From CAWUKT01 sp963923035 (GTDB taxonomy: Bacteria; Bacteroidota; Bacteroidia; J057; JADKCL01), in NCBI GenBank assembly GCA_963923035.1, contig CAWUKT010000006.1, forward strand, positions 86,942 through 150,941: 64,000 bases of DNA, read 5' to 3'. Of this stretch, positions 1-8,734 are shown piece after piece. The position numbers were made by a program, and so were the translations under genes. Positions within the stretch are counted from its first letter, which is position 1; every line of letters begins with the position of its first letter. A model generated the notes under the pieces. It was not told the DNA's origin. It was given only the letters and a program-made list of their open reading frames with translations, and did no database searches.

Positions 1-20
1 CATTGACAGCCCCGAAAAAA

Positions 21-230
21 TTACTTGGTAAGAATCATGCGCTTGGTCGCGATTTCCTCGCCGTTGGCGAGGAGCGAATAGATGTACATGCCGGCTTCGA
101 GTTCGTTGCCCTGGATGGTCACCGAACCTTCACCCGCTTCGCGGAGGTCGTAGCTGCGGAGCTGGCGGCCGTTCATGTCGAAGACGATGAGTTGGGCCTG
201 GGCGCTGTTGGCCGGCAGGAAATAGCGAAT
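21..230 (-). pseudogene. Truncated type IX sorting-domain remnant
   Basis: The minus strand encodes about 69 residues ending in MYIYSLLANGEEIATKRMILTK-type sequence and a TAA at 21-23. They match almost exactly the C-terminal sorting domains of the three neighbouring paralogues. Homology stops abruptly at the IRYF motif, where an in-frame TAG (231-233) lies directly upstream, and nothing upstream resembles the rest of the family. I read it as the leftover tail of a fourth tandem copy, probably created by unequal recombination between paralogues. No start codon or signal peptide is present, so it should not make a secreted protein. Confidence 0.8.
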
Positions 231-269
231 CTAGGTTGCATGCGGAGAGGTTTAGAAGAAAATGAAGAG

Positions 270-292
270 GGCTGCCAGTCTCCCTGGCAGCC
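270..292 (-). terminator. Intrinsic terminator after first S74 paralogue
   Basis: GGCTGCCAG and CTGGCAGCC form a perfect 9-bp stem with a 5-base loop. Read on the minus strand it is followed by a T-rich stretch (CTCTTCATTTTCTTC). It lies 12 bases beyond the stop codon of the gene ending at 304. Confidence 0.75.
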
Positions 293-303
293 AATAACAG
301 AAT

Positions 304-1578
304 TTATTTCGTGAGGATCATGCGCTTGGTCGCAATCTCTTCGCCGTTGGCGACGAGGGAGTAGATGTACATGCCGGCTTCGAGTTCGTTGCCTTCGATG
401 GTCACCGAGCCTTCACCCGCTTCGCGGAGCTCATAGCTGCGGAGCTGACGGCCGTTCATGTCAAAGACGAGGAGTTGGGCCTGACCGCTGTTCTCAGGAA
501 TGAAGTAGCGAATCTCAGTTTCGCGGTCGAAGGGATTGGGCACGTTCTGGAAGAGCTTGGCCGGAGAATCGAGGGTGGCCGTAGCACCTTTACCCGTCGC
601 AGCATTGTTTTCCAACGCCTCCAAACGGGCCATCAATTCAGCATTCTGGGCCTTCAAATCAGCCACTTCCGCTTGCAGTTCCTGGGAAGTATTGTCCAGT
701 TCCTTGGTGCCTTCCACGAGGTAAGGAATCACGCCGGTATAATTGACCGCTTTGAAGCCGTCGTCATCAGTGGCCACGAGGTGGGGCAGTACCGTTTCGA
801 CTTCCTGTGCGATGAAACCGGATTCCATGCCTTCACCAAAGTCAAAGCCTTCGAACTCTTCATCGGCCCGGAAATAGTACTGGGTTCCCCGGAGGTTTTG
901 GAGCACAGCCAGGCTGTTTTCGAGGGTATTGATGTCCTTCTTGAAGCGGGCATCGGAAGTCACGAGGGTGGACTGTACCCGAACGACACCGTTGACATCG
1001 AGGGTAAAGCTGGGATTGGTGCGCTCAAGTCCCATGCGGATGAAGCAGAGGGTCGGAGAGGCTCCAATGGTAGAGAAACAAGCGAGGCTGAAGGGACCGC
1101 CCGTATTCTTGCTCGATGCACCGATCATGGTGATGGCGGCACTCTGGCGGAGCGTGGGAGGAGAAGCCGTTTGGTTCTGCTGGAAGTAGCGGAAATCCAG
1201 GCGGGAGGGCGTAGGAGAACCTGCGGTTTGGACATCCCCAAAGAAGATATTGGAGTCAAATGGGCCCGAGGTGCTGCTGCGGCGCTGGATCTGGAACAGG
1301 GTTCCGGTGCCATTGCGTTGGACGCGCATGCCGTAGGGCTGGTCCAGCGAAACGGGCGAAGGGAACGGCGATTGACCAATGGCCGTCCAGGCTTCCGAAC
1401 CCGAGAACAACCCGAAGGTGCCGGCCTGACGATGGCCAATGGAGCCGTTGGCGACACCCGCAGTATTGACGAAGCCGCCGGAGAAATTGTAACAGAAGTC
1501 CTGGGCTTGGGCTGTGGATGTGTCCATCAGCAGAAAGGCCAGGATGGCCAGGGAAAACAGGGTAATTCTTGATTTCAT
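304..1578 (-). CDS. Secreted S74-chaperone protein with type IX sorting domain (paralogue 1)
   Basis: 424 residues. A signal peptide (about 1-26, ending AQAQ) is followed by a cysteine-containing N-terminal region of unknown fold. The S74 intramolecular chaperone domain (about 207-295) starts at the SDARFKKDI motif with Ser208-Asp209. A short coiled coil follows (about 295-340), then a Por-type C-terminal sorting domain (about 345-424) with PNPFDRETEIRYF and a KRMILTK end. S74 domains normally trimerise phage tail spikes or surface fibres and cut themselves off at the conserved Ser. The sorting domain predicts export by the type IX system and surface attachment. The specific role is unknown. 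It is about 85-90% identical by eye to the next gene. Its own terminator makes it monocistronic. Confidence 0.85.
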   Translation of the reverse strand: MKSRITLFSLAILAFLLMDTSTAQAQDFCYNFSGGFVNTAGVANGSIGHRQAGTFGLFSGSEAWTAIGQSPFPSPVSLDQPYGMRVQRNGTGTLFQIQRRSSTSGPFDSNIFFGDVQTAGSPTPSRLDFRYFQQNQTASPPTLRQSAAITMIGASSKNTGGPFSLACFSTIGASPTLCFIRMGLERTNPSFTLDVNGVVRVQSTLVTSDARFKKDINTLENSLAVLQNLRGTQYYFRADEEFEGFDFGEGMESGFIAQEVETVLPHLVATDDDGFKAVNYTGVIPYLVEGTKELDNTSQELQAEVADLKAQNAELMARLEALENNAATGKGATATLDSPAKLFQNVPNPFDRETEIRYFIPENSGQAQLLVFDMNGRQLRSYELREAGEGSVTIEGNELEAGMYIYSLVANGEEIATKRMILTK

Positions 1579-1607
1579 AAGTAAGGTTTTTTGATGGAAA
1601 AAAAGAG

Positions 1608-1636
1608 ACGGGCTGCCAGTGGGACCGGCAGCCCGT
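1608..1636 (-). terminator. Intrinsic terminator after second S74 paralogue
   Basis: A perfect 10-bp stem (ACGGGCTGCC / GGCAGCCCGT) with a 9-base loop is followed on the minus strand by CTCTTTTTTT. It sits 8 bases past the stop codon at 1645 and upstream of the next paralogue, so the two genes are separate transcripts. Confidence 0.9.
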
Positions 1637-1644
1637 TACAGAAT

Positions 1645-2943
1645 TTATTTCGTGAGGATCATGCGCTTGGTCGCAATCTCTTCGCCATTGGCGACGAGGG
1701 AGTAGATGTACATGCCAGCTTCAAGTTCGTTGCCTTCGATGGTCACCGAACCTTCACCCGCTTCGCGGAGGTCGTAGCTGCGGAGCTGACGGCCGTTCAG
1801 GTCGAAAACGAGCAGTTGGGCCTGGCCGCTGTTCTCAGGTATGAAGTAGCGGATCTCAGTTTCGCGGTCGAAGGGATTGGGCACGTTCTGGAAGAGTTTG
1901 GCCGGAGAATCGAGGGTGGCCGTAGCGCCTTTGCCGGTAGCGGCATTGTTTTCCAGTGCTTCCAAACGACGAACCAACTCAGCATTCTGAGCTTCCAGTT
2001 CGTTGATCCGGTTTTCCTGGGCATCAACCGTGACCTGGAGCTCCTGGGTCTGGTCGTCCAGGCTCTTGGTGCCTTCCACGAGGTAAGGAATGACGCCCGT
2101 ATAATTGACCGCCTTATAGCCTTGGTCGTCCGTAGCTACGAGGTGGGGCAGTACGGTTTCGACTTCCTGGGCGATGAATCCGGATTCGATGCCTTCACCA
2201 AAGTCAAAGCCTTCAAATTTCTCGTCCGTCCGGAATTCATAGGTGGTTCCGCGGAGGTTTTGGAGCACGGCGAGGCTGTTTTCGATGGTATTGATGTCCT
2301 TTTTGAAGCGGGCATCGGAGGTGATGATGGTCGACTGAACGCGGAGCAAACCGTTGACGTCGAGGGTATAGCTGGGATTGGTGCGCTCGAGGCCCATGCG
2401 GATATAGCAGCGGCTGGAGGGACCGGGGAAAATGGAGAAGCACAGCGCGGAGAGCGTGGTACTCACCGGCTTGGAGCTCGCTCCAATCATGGTAATGGCA
2501 GCACTTTGGTTCAGGGTGGGAGGCGACGCAGTTTGGTTTTGCTGGAAGTAGCGGAAATCCAAACGGGAAGGCTGGGCTTCAGCCGCGTTGGTCTGGACAT
2601 CACCGAAGAAGATATTGGAATCGAAGGGGCCTCCGGTGCTGCTGCGGCGCTGAATTTGGAAGAGGGTTCCCGTACCATTGCGCTGAACGCGCATGCCGTA
2701 GGGCTGGTCCAGTGAAATGGGAGAGGGGAACGGCGATTGACCGATGGCGGTCCAGGCTTCGGTGCCCGAGAACAGACCAAAGGTACCGGCTTGACGGTGG
2801 CCAATGGAGCCGTTGGCGACCCCGGCGGTATTGACGAATCCGCCGGCAAAATTGTAACAAAAGTCCTGGGCCTGAGCGGTGGAGGTATCCATCAGCAAAA
2901 AGGCCAGGATAGCCAGGGAAAAAAGGGTAATTCTTGCTTTCAT
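1645..2943 (-). CDS. Secreted S74-chaperone protein with type IX sorting domain (paralogue 2)
   Basis: 432 residues with the same order as its neighbour: signal peptide (1-26), cysteine-bearing N-terminal domain, S74 domain starting at Ser209-Asp210 (SDARFKKDI), coiled coil rich in E, L and Q (about 297-345), and type IX sorting domain (about 353-432). It differs from paralogue 1 mainly in a surface segment around residues 118-180 and in a coiled coil about 8 residues longer. The first 100 residues and the last 90 are nearly identical in the two, which suggests recent duplication or gene conversion. It is predicted to be a cell-surface fibre or adhesin-like protein, but no ligand can be inferred. 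Confidence 0.85.
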   Translation of the reverse strand: MKARITLFSLAILAFLLMDTSTAQAQDFCYNFAGGFVNTAGVANGSIGHRQAGTFGLFSGTEAWTAIGQSPFPSPISLDQPYGMRVQRNGTGTLFQIQRRSSTGGPFDSNIFFGDVQTNAAEAQPSRLDFRYFQQNQTASPPTLNQSAAITMIGASSKPVSTTLSALCFSIFPGPSSRCYIRMGLERTNPSYTLDVNGLLRVQSTIITSDARFKKDINTIENSLAVLQNLRGTTYEFRTDEKFEGFDFGEGIESGFIAQEVETVLPHLVATDDQGYKAVNYTGVIPYLVEGTKSLDDQTQELQVTVDAQENRINELEAQNAELVRRLEALENNAATGKGATATLDSPAKLFQNVPNPFDRETEIRYFIPENSGQAQLLVFDLNGRQLRSYDLREAGEGSVTIEGNELEAGMYIYSLVANGEEIATKRMILTK

Positions 2944-2970
2944 GGGAGGGTATTTTGGATGAAAAAAGAA

Positions 2971-3004
2971 AAAGAGGGCTCCCTAAAGTGCGGGAGCCCT
3001 CTTT
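2971..3004 (-). terminator. Intrinsic terminator after third S74 paralogue
   Basis: A perfect 13-bp stem (AAAGAGGGCTCCC / GGGAGCCCTCTTT) with an 8-base loop is followed by TTCTTTTTTC on the minus strand, 9 bases past the stop codon at 3014. Confidence 0.9.
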
Positions 3005-3013
3005 CAGGTAGGA

Positions 3014-4270
3014 TTATTTCGTGAGGATCATGCGCTTGGTGGAGATTTCTTCACCATTGGCGACGAGGCTGTAGAAGTACATACCAGCTTCGAGGTCGTT
3101 GCCTTGGATGGTTACAGAACCTTCACCGGCTTCGCGGAGATCGTAGCTGCGGAGCTGACGGCCATTCATGTCGAATACCAACAGTTGAGCCTGACCGCTG
3201 TTTTCGGGGAGGAAGTAGCGGATTTCAGTTTCGCGATCGAAGGGATTGGGAACGTTCTGGAACAGCTGGGCCGGAGCCATGGTGCCGAGAGCGCCATCAC
3301 CCTTGGCAGCGCCAGTGGTCATTTCGGAGCGAAGAGCAGCAATTTCCTGCTTGAGGATCTTGTTTTCAGCGCTCAGTTCCTTCATGCCTTCAACCAGGTA
3401 AGGAATGACACCGTCGTAGTTGACCGCCTTGTAGCCCTGGTCGTCAGTGGCCACGAGGTGGGGGAGGATTTCTTCAACTTCCTGGGCGATGAAACCAGCG
3501 GCGAGGCCTTCACCGAAGTCGAATTCAGCTTCGCCAAAGTCTTCGTCGGCGCGGTACTCATAGGTAGTTCCCCGCAGGTTGTTGATGACGGACATGCCAT
3601 TTTCAATGGTGTTGATGTCCTTCTTGAGACGGGCATCAGAGGCGATAACCGTAGCCTGGACCCGGAGCAAACCGTTCACATCCAGCGTAAAGCTGGGGTT
3701 GGTGCGCTCGATACCGACGCGGCCAAAGCAGGGCTGGGAGAAGCCAATCGGGGAGAAGCAGAAGAGGCTGGGACCGCCAATGGAAATCTGCTTGCTCGTA
3801 GCCGGAAGTACCGTGACGATGTCATACTTGGAAACGGTGGGCGGGAATACATTCTGGTTCTGGAGGAAATAGCTCACATCCAGACGGGTAGGACCGTTTG
3901 CCTGGAAAGTTTCGAGGCTCTGGGGAGTCAAAACATCACCGAAGGAAATATCGGAGTCAAATTTCTTTACATTGGCAGCCCGACGGTCGATCTGGTACAG
4001 GGTGGAAACGCCACCGCGCTGTAGACGAAGACCATAGGGAAGATCACCATTGGGGGCCGGGAACGGAGCTTTTCCAAGGGCACTCCACTCTTCAGAACCA
4101 GTAAAGGTACCAAACGTACCGTTTTCGACTTGTCCATTGACAAAACCGGGACAAACAATAAGATCACCCGCAAAGGTGCATCCACCTTGGGCATTTACTT
4201 TCGAAGGAATGGCAAAAAATAACACAAGCGCCAAACAGGCAGTTGCAATACTTAATACTTTCTTGTTCAT
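3014..4270 (-). CDS. Secreted S74-chaperone protein with type IX sorting domain (paralogue 3)
   Basis: 418 residues from the ATG at 4270. A longer reading frame begins at 4303, but only the 4270 start (MNKKVLSIATACLAL) gives a clean signal peptide ending at VNAQ. The S74 domain starts at Ser211-Asp212 (SDARLKKDI), a short coiled coil lies at about 295-325, and the sorting domain with PNPFDRETEIRYF fills the last 80 residues. It is clearly more diverged from paralogues 1 and 2 in the N-terminal 200 residues than they are from each other, while its sorting domain is almost the same. This fits an older duplicate whose tail has been homogenised. Confidence 0.83.
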   Translation of the reverse strand: MNKKVLSIATACLALVLFFAIPSKVNAQGGCTFAGDLIVCPGFVNGQVENGTFGTFTGSEEWSALGKAPFPAPNGDLPYGLRLQRGGVSTLYQIDRRAANVKKFDSDISFGDVLTPQSLETFQANGPTRLDVSYFLQNQNVFPPTVSKYDIVTVLPATSKQISIGGPSLFCFSPIGFSQPCFGRVGIERTNPSFTLDVNGLLRVQATVIASDARLKKDINTIENGMSVINNLRGTTYEYRADEDFGEAEFDFGEGLAAGFIAQEVEEILPHLVATDDQGYKAVNYDGVIPYLVEGMKELSAENKILKQEIAALRSEMTTGAAKGDGALGTMAPAQLFQNVPNPFDRETEIRYFLPENSGQAQLLVFDMNGRQLRSYDLREAGEGSVTIQGNDLEAGMYFYSLVANGEEISTKRMILTK

Positions 4271-4608
4271 AGTTGATAATGATTTGGTTAAAGATTGGGT
4301 CAAAATGATCCCTGCGAGCCCAGCAGAGCTGGTTCGAGGAAAAATTACTGCATTACTTTCCGTGGGTTATGTGTCCTGTTATGACAGATAACCTATACGT
4401 CGTTTCGAATTACCAATGATGAGGTCACAGGGACCAGTGCGTTTCTGTGTCTAACTTGGGTGACTGATTGTCAACGTTAAGTTTGTGAGATGATGTGATT
4501 TTTTGATTACTACATCTAATCTAGGAAATCAATCCTTTCCGTCCAAATTTTTGTGTAGTTAATTCTCGCTAAAAGTTTAACAATCCCGCGAAAGGTCTAT
4601 AAACTGTA
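4271..4608. other. AT-rich intergenic region
   Basis: About 340 bases with no convincing gene on either strand. It must hold the promoter of the leftward gene starting at 4270, but I see no good TAnnTTTG element. It is clearly more AT-rich than the flanking genes. Confidence 0.5.
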
Positions 4609-4634
4609 AGGCCGGTCCATTTCTGGACCGGCCT
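4609..4634 (-). terminator. Hairpin terminator downstream of small membrane protein
   Basis: A perfect 11-bp stem (AGGCCGGTCCA / TGGACCGGCCT) with a TTTC loop lies 28 bases past the stop codon at 4663. The downstream T tract is weak (ACAGTTTATAG), so termination strength is uncertain. Confidence 0.65.
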
Positions 4635-4662
4635 CATTATTCTGTGACGATTGGGAAGGGAC

Positions 4663-4941
4663 TCAGCTTCCCAATTTTAAGTCTTTGATGTCTTTCTTGG
4701 AAAATACGGCATCTAAAACGTTTATTAGCCAGCCGACTACGCCCGCTGCACCAATCACCCAGCCGAGAAGCGGTACCCAGCCCAGTGCCCAGTTGATGAT
4801 CCCAAAAGCCAGACCGATTCCGATGAAGGCAATTCCTTTTTTCAAATGCCCTTTAATCAATTGTCCAACTCCTGGAAGGAAAGCTGAAACAATCCCCGGG
4901 AGAATGAATTGACCTTTTTTGTTTTTAATCAGATTGCTCAT
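4663..4941 (-). CDS. Small membrane protein, TM2-like
   Basis: 92 residues. The segment FLPGVGQLIKGHLKKGIAF resembles the turn of TM2-type small membrane proteins, where a PG.GQ...G motif precedes paired helices. Hydrophobic segments lie at about residues 36-53 and 55-76, and a charged tail (KKDIKDLK) probably faces the cytoplasm. It stands alone, with its own hairpin terminator downstream and a strand-matched but separate gene upstream. The function of such proteins is unknown, and the family call is tentative. Confidence 0.7.
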   Translation of the reverse strand: MSNLIKNKKGQFILPGIVSAFLPGVGQLIKGHLKKGIAFIGIGLAFGIINWALGWVPLLGWVIGAAGVVGWLINVLDAVFSKKDIKDLKLGS

Positions 4942-5010
4942 TTGCGTTTTGATACAGTAGTTTCTTCTTGGATTATACTAAAAATACGCCGCTCCTCCAT
5001 AAATGTTACG

Positions 5011-7503
5011 TCAATGCCTCGGATCAATGTCCACAGCATCAAGGGAAAGGGCAGTAAAAATGCACTCATAGACCTGGATCGTGGCTTCTTGCTCCACAAA
5101 CCGGTTCAATCCTTCGTAGGCCAACGCAAACTGGCGAATGACCCGCAGGCGCTTGTCTTTCAGCCGCCGGTTCTGCAACGCGGGCCACTCCGACTCGTAT
5201 TCCGGGCCGTGTACCAGCCGGAACAGTCCGGGGGCGCGCACCTTCAGCCCCGGCTGAAGAACATCGGTCCCACCGTCCACCAGGAAGGCTCCTGGTTTCA
5301 CGATGGCGCCGCCTTCTCCGGCCGCGACCTGCTCCTCAAACCAGGTATTGGCCGCGCGGATATCCGACTCACTGATGAGGTCGACCCGCCGAAACGGGGG
5401 GATTTCCCAGCGCCCGGCGGATGAGGCCATCCGTTCGAGCTGGTCCAGGTGCCAGGTATGGGGCTGCTGATGCCCAACATTGCCTTCCCAGGCCAGCAGG
5501 TGCCACAAGCGGACGCGCCAGGGGCGATCCAGTTGGGCGGCTTCGGCCGCGTAAGCGGCCGCCCGTTGCTGGCGCACCAGCAATTGCTGGTGCAGGCCAT
5601 CCACAGGCAATCCATTCGCCCGAGCTTGTTCCACGGCGACCAGGCTGGCGGCAAGGCCAGTTTCAGCCTGCTGCGCGATGTGCCGATGTTCGTCGGCATA
5701 ACCGCCCCAGACAGCTGCCTGCGGCCCTTCCAATTCGGCTTCCAGGACTACCCAATCGCTTTTGTTGTTTTCCCACCACCCCGCCGCATCCAGCGATTTC
5801 CGCAATTCTTCCAGCAACTCGGCTTCTTGTTGAGGATGATCGGGCAGAGCCAGCTGGCCTTTTCCCGTAAACATGCGCCCGATTCCTTCCCGCGTGATCC
5901 CAAACCTTTCCCGGGCGGTCTTTTTGTTTCGGCAGAGCACCACCGCGACCTGCTTGCCCCGTCCGCCCACATGCAGGAGACATTCGTCCAAGCCTTTCTT
6001 TTTGTAATAGGCAAAAGCGGAGCGGGTATGTTCAGGAAAATCAGACCGGGAGGAGATTTTGGTCGGAGAAAAATCAAAGGGCAGATAAACCAGCCAGCCG
6101 GGATGGGCGCCAAACAGGGCCAGGGCTTCGTGGGTGGCGGAGGTCGATTCTTCGCGGAGGGTGATATAGTAGCCCAGGCGGGTGCTGATGAGGTTACGGC
6201 CCGCCAGACGGGCATAGTCGATGAGGTCGGTCCCTTCGGTGGGACTGAGATCGGGAATATTCGAGGGCAACGGGCGTTTGGGAGGCGCGTATTCCTGAAG
6301 GGCATCCACGGAAATCAACTTTCGTTCGGGGTAGCGGAGGGCGGTCAGCTTACCGCCGAAGACACAGCCGGTGTCGATATTGAGGGTATTGCCTTGCCAG
6401 AGCGGCTCGGGAATGGGCGTATGTCCGTAGACGACGAGGGCTTCCCCGTCGTATTCGCCGGCCCAATTGTGGCGAATGGGCAGGCCAAATTCATCGGTTT
6501 CGCCGGTGGTCTCGCCGTACAGGCAGAAGGCTTCGATCTCGCTGTCCAGCCGGCCAATCATGCTATTCTTGATCCCGGCGTGGGCCACCACCAAATTTCC
6601 TTCATCCAGTTCCAGATAGGGAGGGAGTTGGTCAAAAAAGGACTTCAACTCTTCGTGGTAGGATTTTTCTTTGCTTTCCAACTCGGCCACGGTGGTTTGG
6701 AGGCCATGTTGCACCTTGACATTCCGCCCCGCCAACCAGCGCTTGAGCTTGTTGTCGTGGTTCCCGGGCACCAGGAAGGCCGCTCCCTGTTGGATCATTT
6801 CCCGGGCGAGGTCGACCACCGCCAGAGACTGCGGTCCCCGGTCCACCAAATCCCCCACAAACACGACCCGCCGGTTCTGGGGATGTTGCCATTTCCCCGC
6901 CTCTTTCCCATAACCCAACTCTTCCAACAATTGATGCAGTTCGCTGAGGCATCCGTGGACATCTCCGATGATGTCAAAAGCGCCGGTTTCCTGCTTTTGA
7001 TTGTTTGGTAGGGTTACGCGTTCCATGTCCAGATTTTTCCAGTTACCTGGATTTTGGAAGGTCCAGATGGAGCGCACCTTTTCATTGCTCAATCCCCTTC
7101 CTTCTTCCCGCAGCAAGGCCATCTGGACCTGAAGCTGCTGGGAAGAGACCTCGGGACCGGCCCATTCCCGGGCCACCGCGTCTTCAAAATCAAAGACAAA
7201 AGCGACGACTGGAACGTGGTATTTTCGACTCAACTGGCGGCAGGCCGTACGGTCCTTTTGCCCCAGCATATTGGCATCCAAAACCGTCAATTGGCGGTGC
7301 TGGAGCCGCTTTTCGAGGATATAGTGCAGGGCTTCCCGGGCGATGGAACCTTGGCCCGGAGCCTCGCCAAAAATCATTTGTTGGAAATCTGCGGTGGACA
7401 GAATTTCGTGGGGGGCAAAGTGGTCGTGGGCGAATTGGGTGCGTCCTTGTCCCGCCGGTCCGACCAACAGTACAATACAGAAATCAGGGAGTTGAATGCG
7501 CAT
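5011..7503 (-). CDS. Pnkp-like RNA-repair protein with intact phosphatase but degraded kinase and ligase sites
   Basis: 830 residues, colinear throughout with bacterial Pnkp (5' kinase, 2',3' phosphatase, nucleotidyltransferase). The metallophosphatase core (about 175-400) keeps GDVHG (180-184), GDLVDRG (217-223), GNHD (247-250), His308 and GHT (360-362). The N-terminal P-loop reads GPAGQGRT (15-22), so the kinase lysine is Arg21, and the Arg-rich RxxR lid region is not visible. In the C-terminal half (about 420-830) the position of the ligase motif EEKxMGSR reads LLHVGGRGKQ (509-518), so the adenylated lysine is missing. Later elements such as IVKP (734-737), QPGLK and HGPEYE are still recognisable. 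It starts 3 bases after the Hen1-like gene and forms an operon with it. The phosphatase should work; the flanking modules may now only bind RNA or nucleotide. The alignment is by recalled family consensus. Confidence 0.85.
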   Translation of the reverse strand: MRIQLPDFCIVLLVGPAGQGRTQFAHDHFAPHEILSTADFQQMIFGEAPGQGSIAREALHYILEKRLQHRQLTVLDANMLGQKDRTACRQLSRKYHVPVVAFVFDFEDAVAREWAGPEVSSQQLQVQMALLREEGRGLSNEKVRSIWTFQNPGNWKNLDMERVTLPNNQKQETGAFDIIGDVHGCLSELHQLLEELGYGKEAGKWQHPQNRRVVFVGDLVDRGPQSLAVVDLAREMIQQGAAFLVPGNHDNKLKRWLAGRNVKVQHGLQTTVAELESKEKSYHEELKSFFDQLPPYLELDEGNLVVAHAGIKNSMIGRLDSEIEAFCLYGETTGETDEFGLPIRHNWAGEYDGEALVVYGHTPIPEPLWQGNTLNIDTGCVFGGKLTALRYPERKLISVDALQEYAPPKRPLPSNIPDLSPTEGTDLIDYARLAGRNLISTRLGYYITLREESTSATHEALALFGAHPGWLVYLPFDFSPTKISSRSDFPEHTRSAFAYYKKKGLDECLLHVGGRGKQVAVVLCRNKKTARERFGITREGIGRMFTGKGQLALPDHPQQEAELLEELRKSLDAAGWWENNKSDWVVLEAELEGPQAAVWGGYADEHRHIAQQAETGLAASLVAVEQARANGLPVDGLHQQLLVRQQRAAAYAAEAAQLDRPWRVRLWHLLAWEGNVGHQQPHTWHLDQLERMASSAGRWEIPPFRRVDLISESDIRAANTWFEEQVAAGEGGAIVKPGAFLVDGGTDVLQPGLKVRAPGLFRLVHGPEYESEWPALQNRRLKDKRLRVIRQFALAYEGLNRFVEQEATIQVYECIFTALSLDAVDIDPRH

Positions 7504-7506
7504 GGG

Positions 7507-8730
7507 TCAGGCAGATGGAAGTCGGTGGAAGAGAAACAGAAATTGGGTCGGGGAAATGGAAATGGTCTCCAATTGGAAGGGAAATTCCCGGATGATTTTG
7601 CGGCTCCATTTTTTGATGGCCGCTTCGTCGGGAAAAGCTCCGATTGGCTTCGCTCCAATGCCATCGCCAATGATGACCAGGGGAGGGGCGAGGAAGCCAA
7701 AAAGCACCTCATCAAAATCCTGCCGGACCCAGTCCGGCATCTCCCGCATCAGGTCCAGGCCCACGACCGCGTCGTAGCCCCGGAACCGATGGTCCTTGAA
7801 GGCCGCATTGCCCGCCGTCAACTTTACCTTTTGGGCTTGCGCCCCGGTCAGGCCGCTGTGCCCCACTTCCCGCGCCGCCAATTGCAGGTTTCCCATCGAC
7901 ACATCAATCGCCATGACCTCCTCGAGGCTGTCGACCTTGGCCAGTTCCCGCTCCAAGAGACCCCGACCACAGCCGAGGTCCACGACCCGCTTGGCCTCAT
8001 GGGCCCGTAAAATGTCCACAACACCCTGTATTTGCGCGTTTTTGGCGGGGAGGTCCACGGCCTCCATCCGTTCGGCCTGGACCGCATTCAGGTCCTGACA
8101 TTCAGACAGGCGCTGAACTTCGGGATAGACCAATCGGTTTTTGTCCTGTTCCAACCGCTCCTGCAAGTGCTGGGCATGCGGCAATTGCTTCAGGTAGGGC
8201 GCGACTTCCCCCCACCATTTGTCCCAATCCGTCGTGGAAGTCCAGAAAAACCGGTCCCGATCCAAAAAGGGGAGGAGAGCGGTGAATTCGTGGAAAACCT
8301 GCGCCAGATCGCCCGTCCGCTGGACCATTTCCCCGTCTACCTGCCAACCCGCCGGGTAAAAGATTTCCTGAAGTAACGGGAGATTTGCGAGTTGGGGGCT
8401 TTGGAAAGTAAGCTGCAATTCTTCGCTGGAAGCAAGGGGAAGCAACGTCCGTAGCGCCAGGGCCACATGCGTCTCCAGGCGGTAGCTCCGCGCGTGCGCA
8501 TACCGAAAGACAGGCAGCCGGGCCAGGGAAAAATCTGCTCCGACGGGTTGCAAGGTATCGGCAGAGATATCCAGGATACACGTCAGGGTAGTGGCGGAAC
8601 CTTCTGTTTGCGGAAGGAGGTGAAGGGTGCCCCAAGGTGTGGTTTGTTCGCGGTGGCGGTCGGAAGACAGGCCAAATGCGCTCAACAGGGCATGTTTGGG
8701 ATCGGCGGGAGCCGTGATGCGCAGGATCAT
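7507..8730 (-). CDS. Hen1-like 3'-terminal RNA methyltransferase homologue with altered metal site
   Basis: 407 residues. Residues 1-200 match the Hen1 N-terminal domain (for example the LPLLQEIFYPAGWQVDGEM stretch), which in Hen1 activates the Pnkp ligase. Residues 215-407 are a class I methyltransferase with SAM motif VVDLGCGRG (249-257) and AIDVS (274-278). In Hen1 the Mn-binding motif reads EVIEH. Here the same place reads DLMRE (326-330), and the following conserved histidine region is shortened, so 2'-O-methylation by the known mechanism looks unlikely. It is first gene of the operon with the Pnkp-like gene. A TATATTTA element four bases upstream of the ATG suggests a leaderless transcript. 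Catalytically diverged Hen1 is my best call. Confidence 0.8.
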   Translation of the reverse strand: MILRITAPADPKHALLSAFGLSSDRHREQTTPWGTLHLLPQTEGSATTLTCILDISADTLQPVGADFSLARLPVFRYAHARSYRLETHVALALRTLLPLASSEELQLTFQSPQLANLPLLQEIFYPAGWQVDGEMVQRTGDLAQVFHEFTALLPFLDRDRFFWTSTTDWDKWWGEVAPYLKQLPHAQHLQERLEQDKNRLVYPEVQRLSECQDLNAVQAERMEAVDLPAKNAQIQGVVDILRAHEAKRVVDLGCGRGLLERELAKVDSLEEVMAIDVSMGNLQLAAREVGHSGLTGAQAQKVKLTAGNAAFKDHRFRGYDAVVGLDLMREMPDWVRQDFDEVLFGFLAPPLVIIGDGIGAKPIGAFPDEAAIKKWSRKIIREFPFQLETISISPTQFLFLFHRLPSA

Positions 8731-8734
8731 GGGG

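Noticed and set aside
475..1572. Plus-strand 365-residue frame opposite S74 paralogue 1
   Set aside because: The same antisense frame recurs opposite paralogue 2 because the sense genes are duplicates; the sense strand has signal peptide, S74 and sorting domains.
4271..4608. Possible small RNA or mobile-element scar
   Set aside because: The region is AT-rich but shows no inverted repeats, transposase remnant or promoter-terminator pair that would support either.
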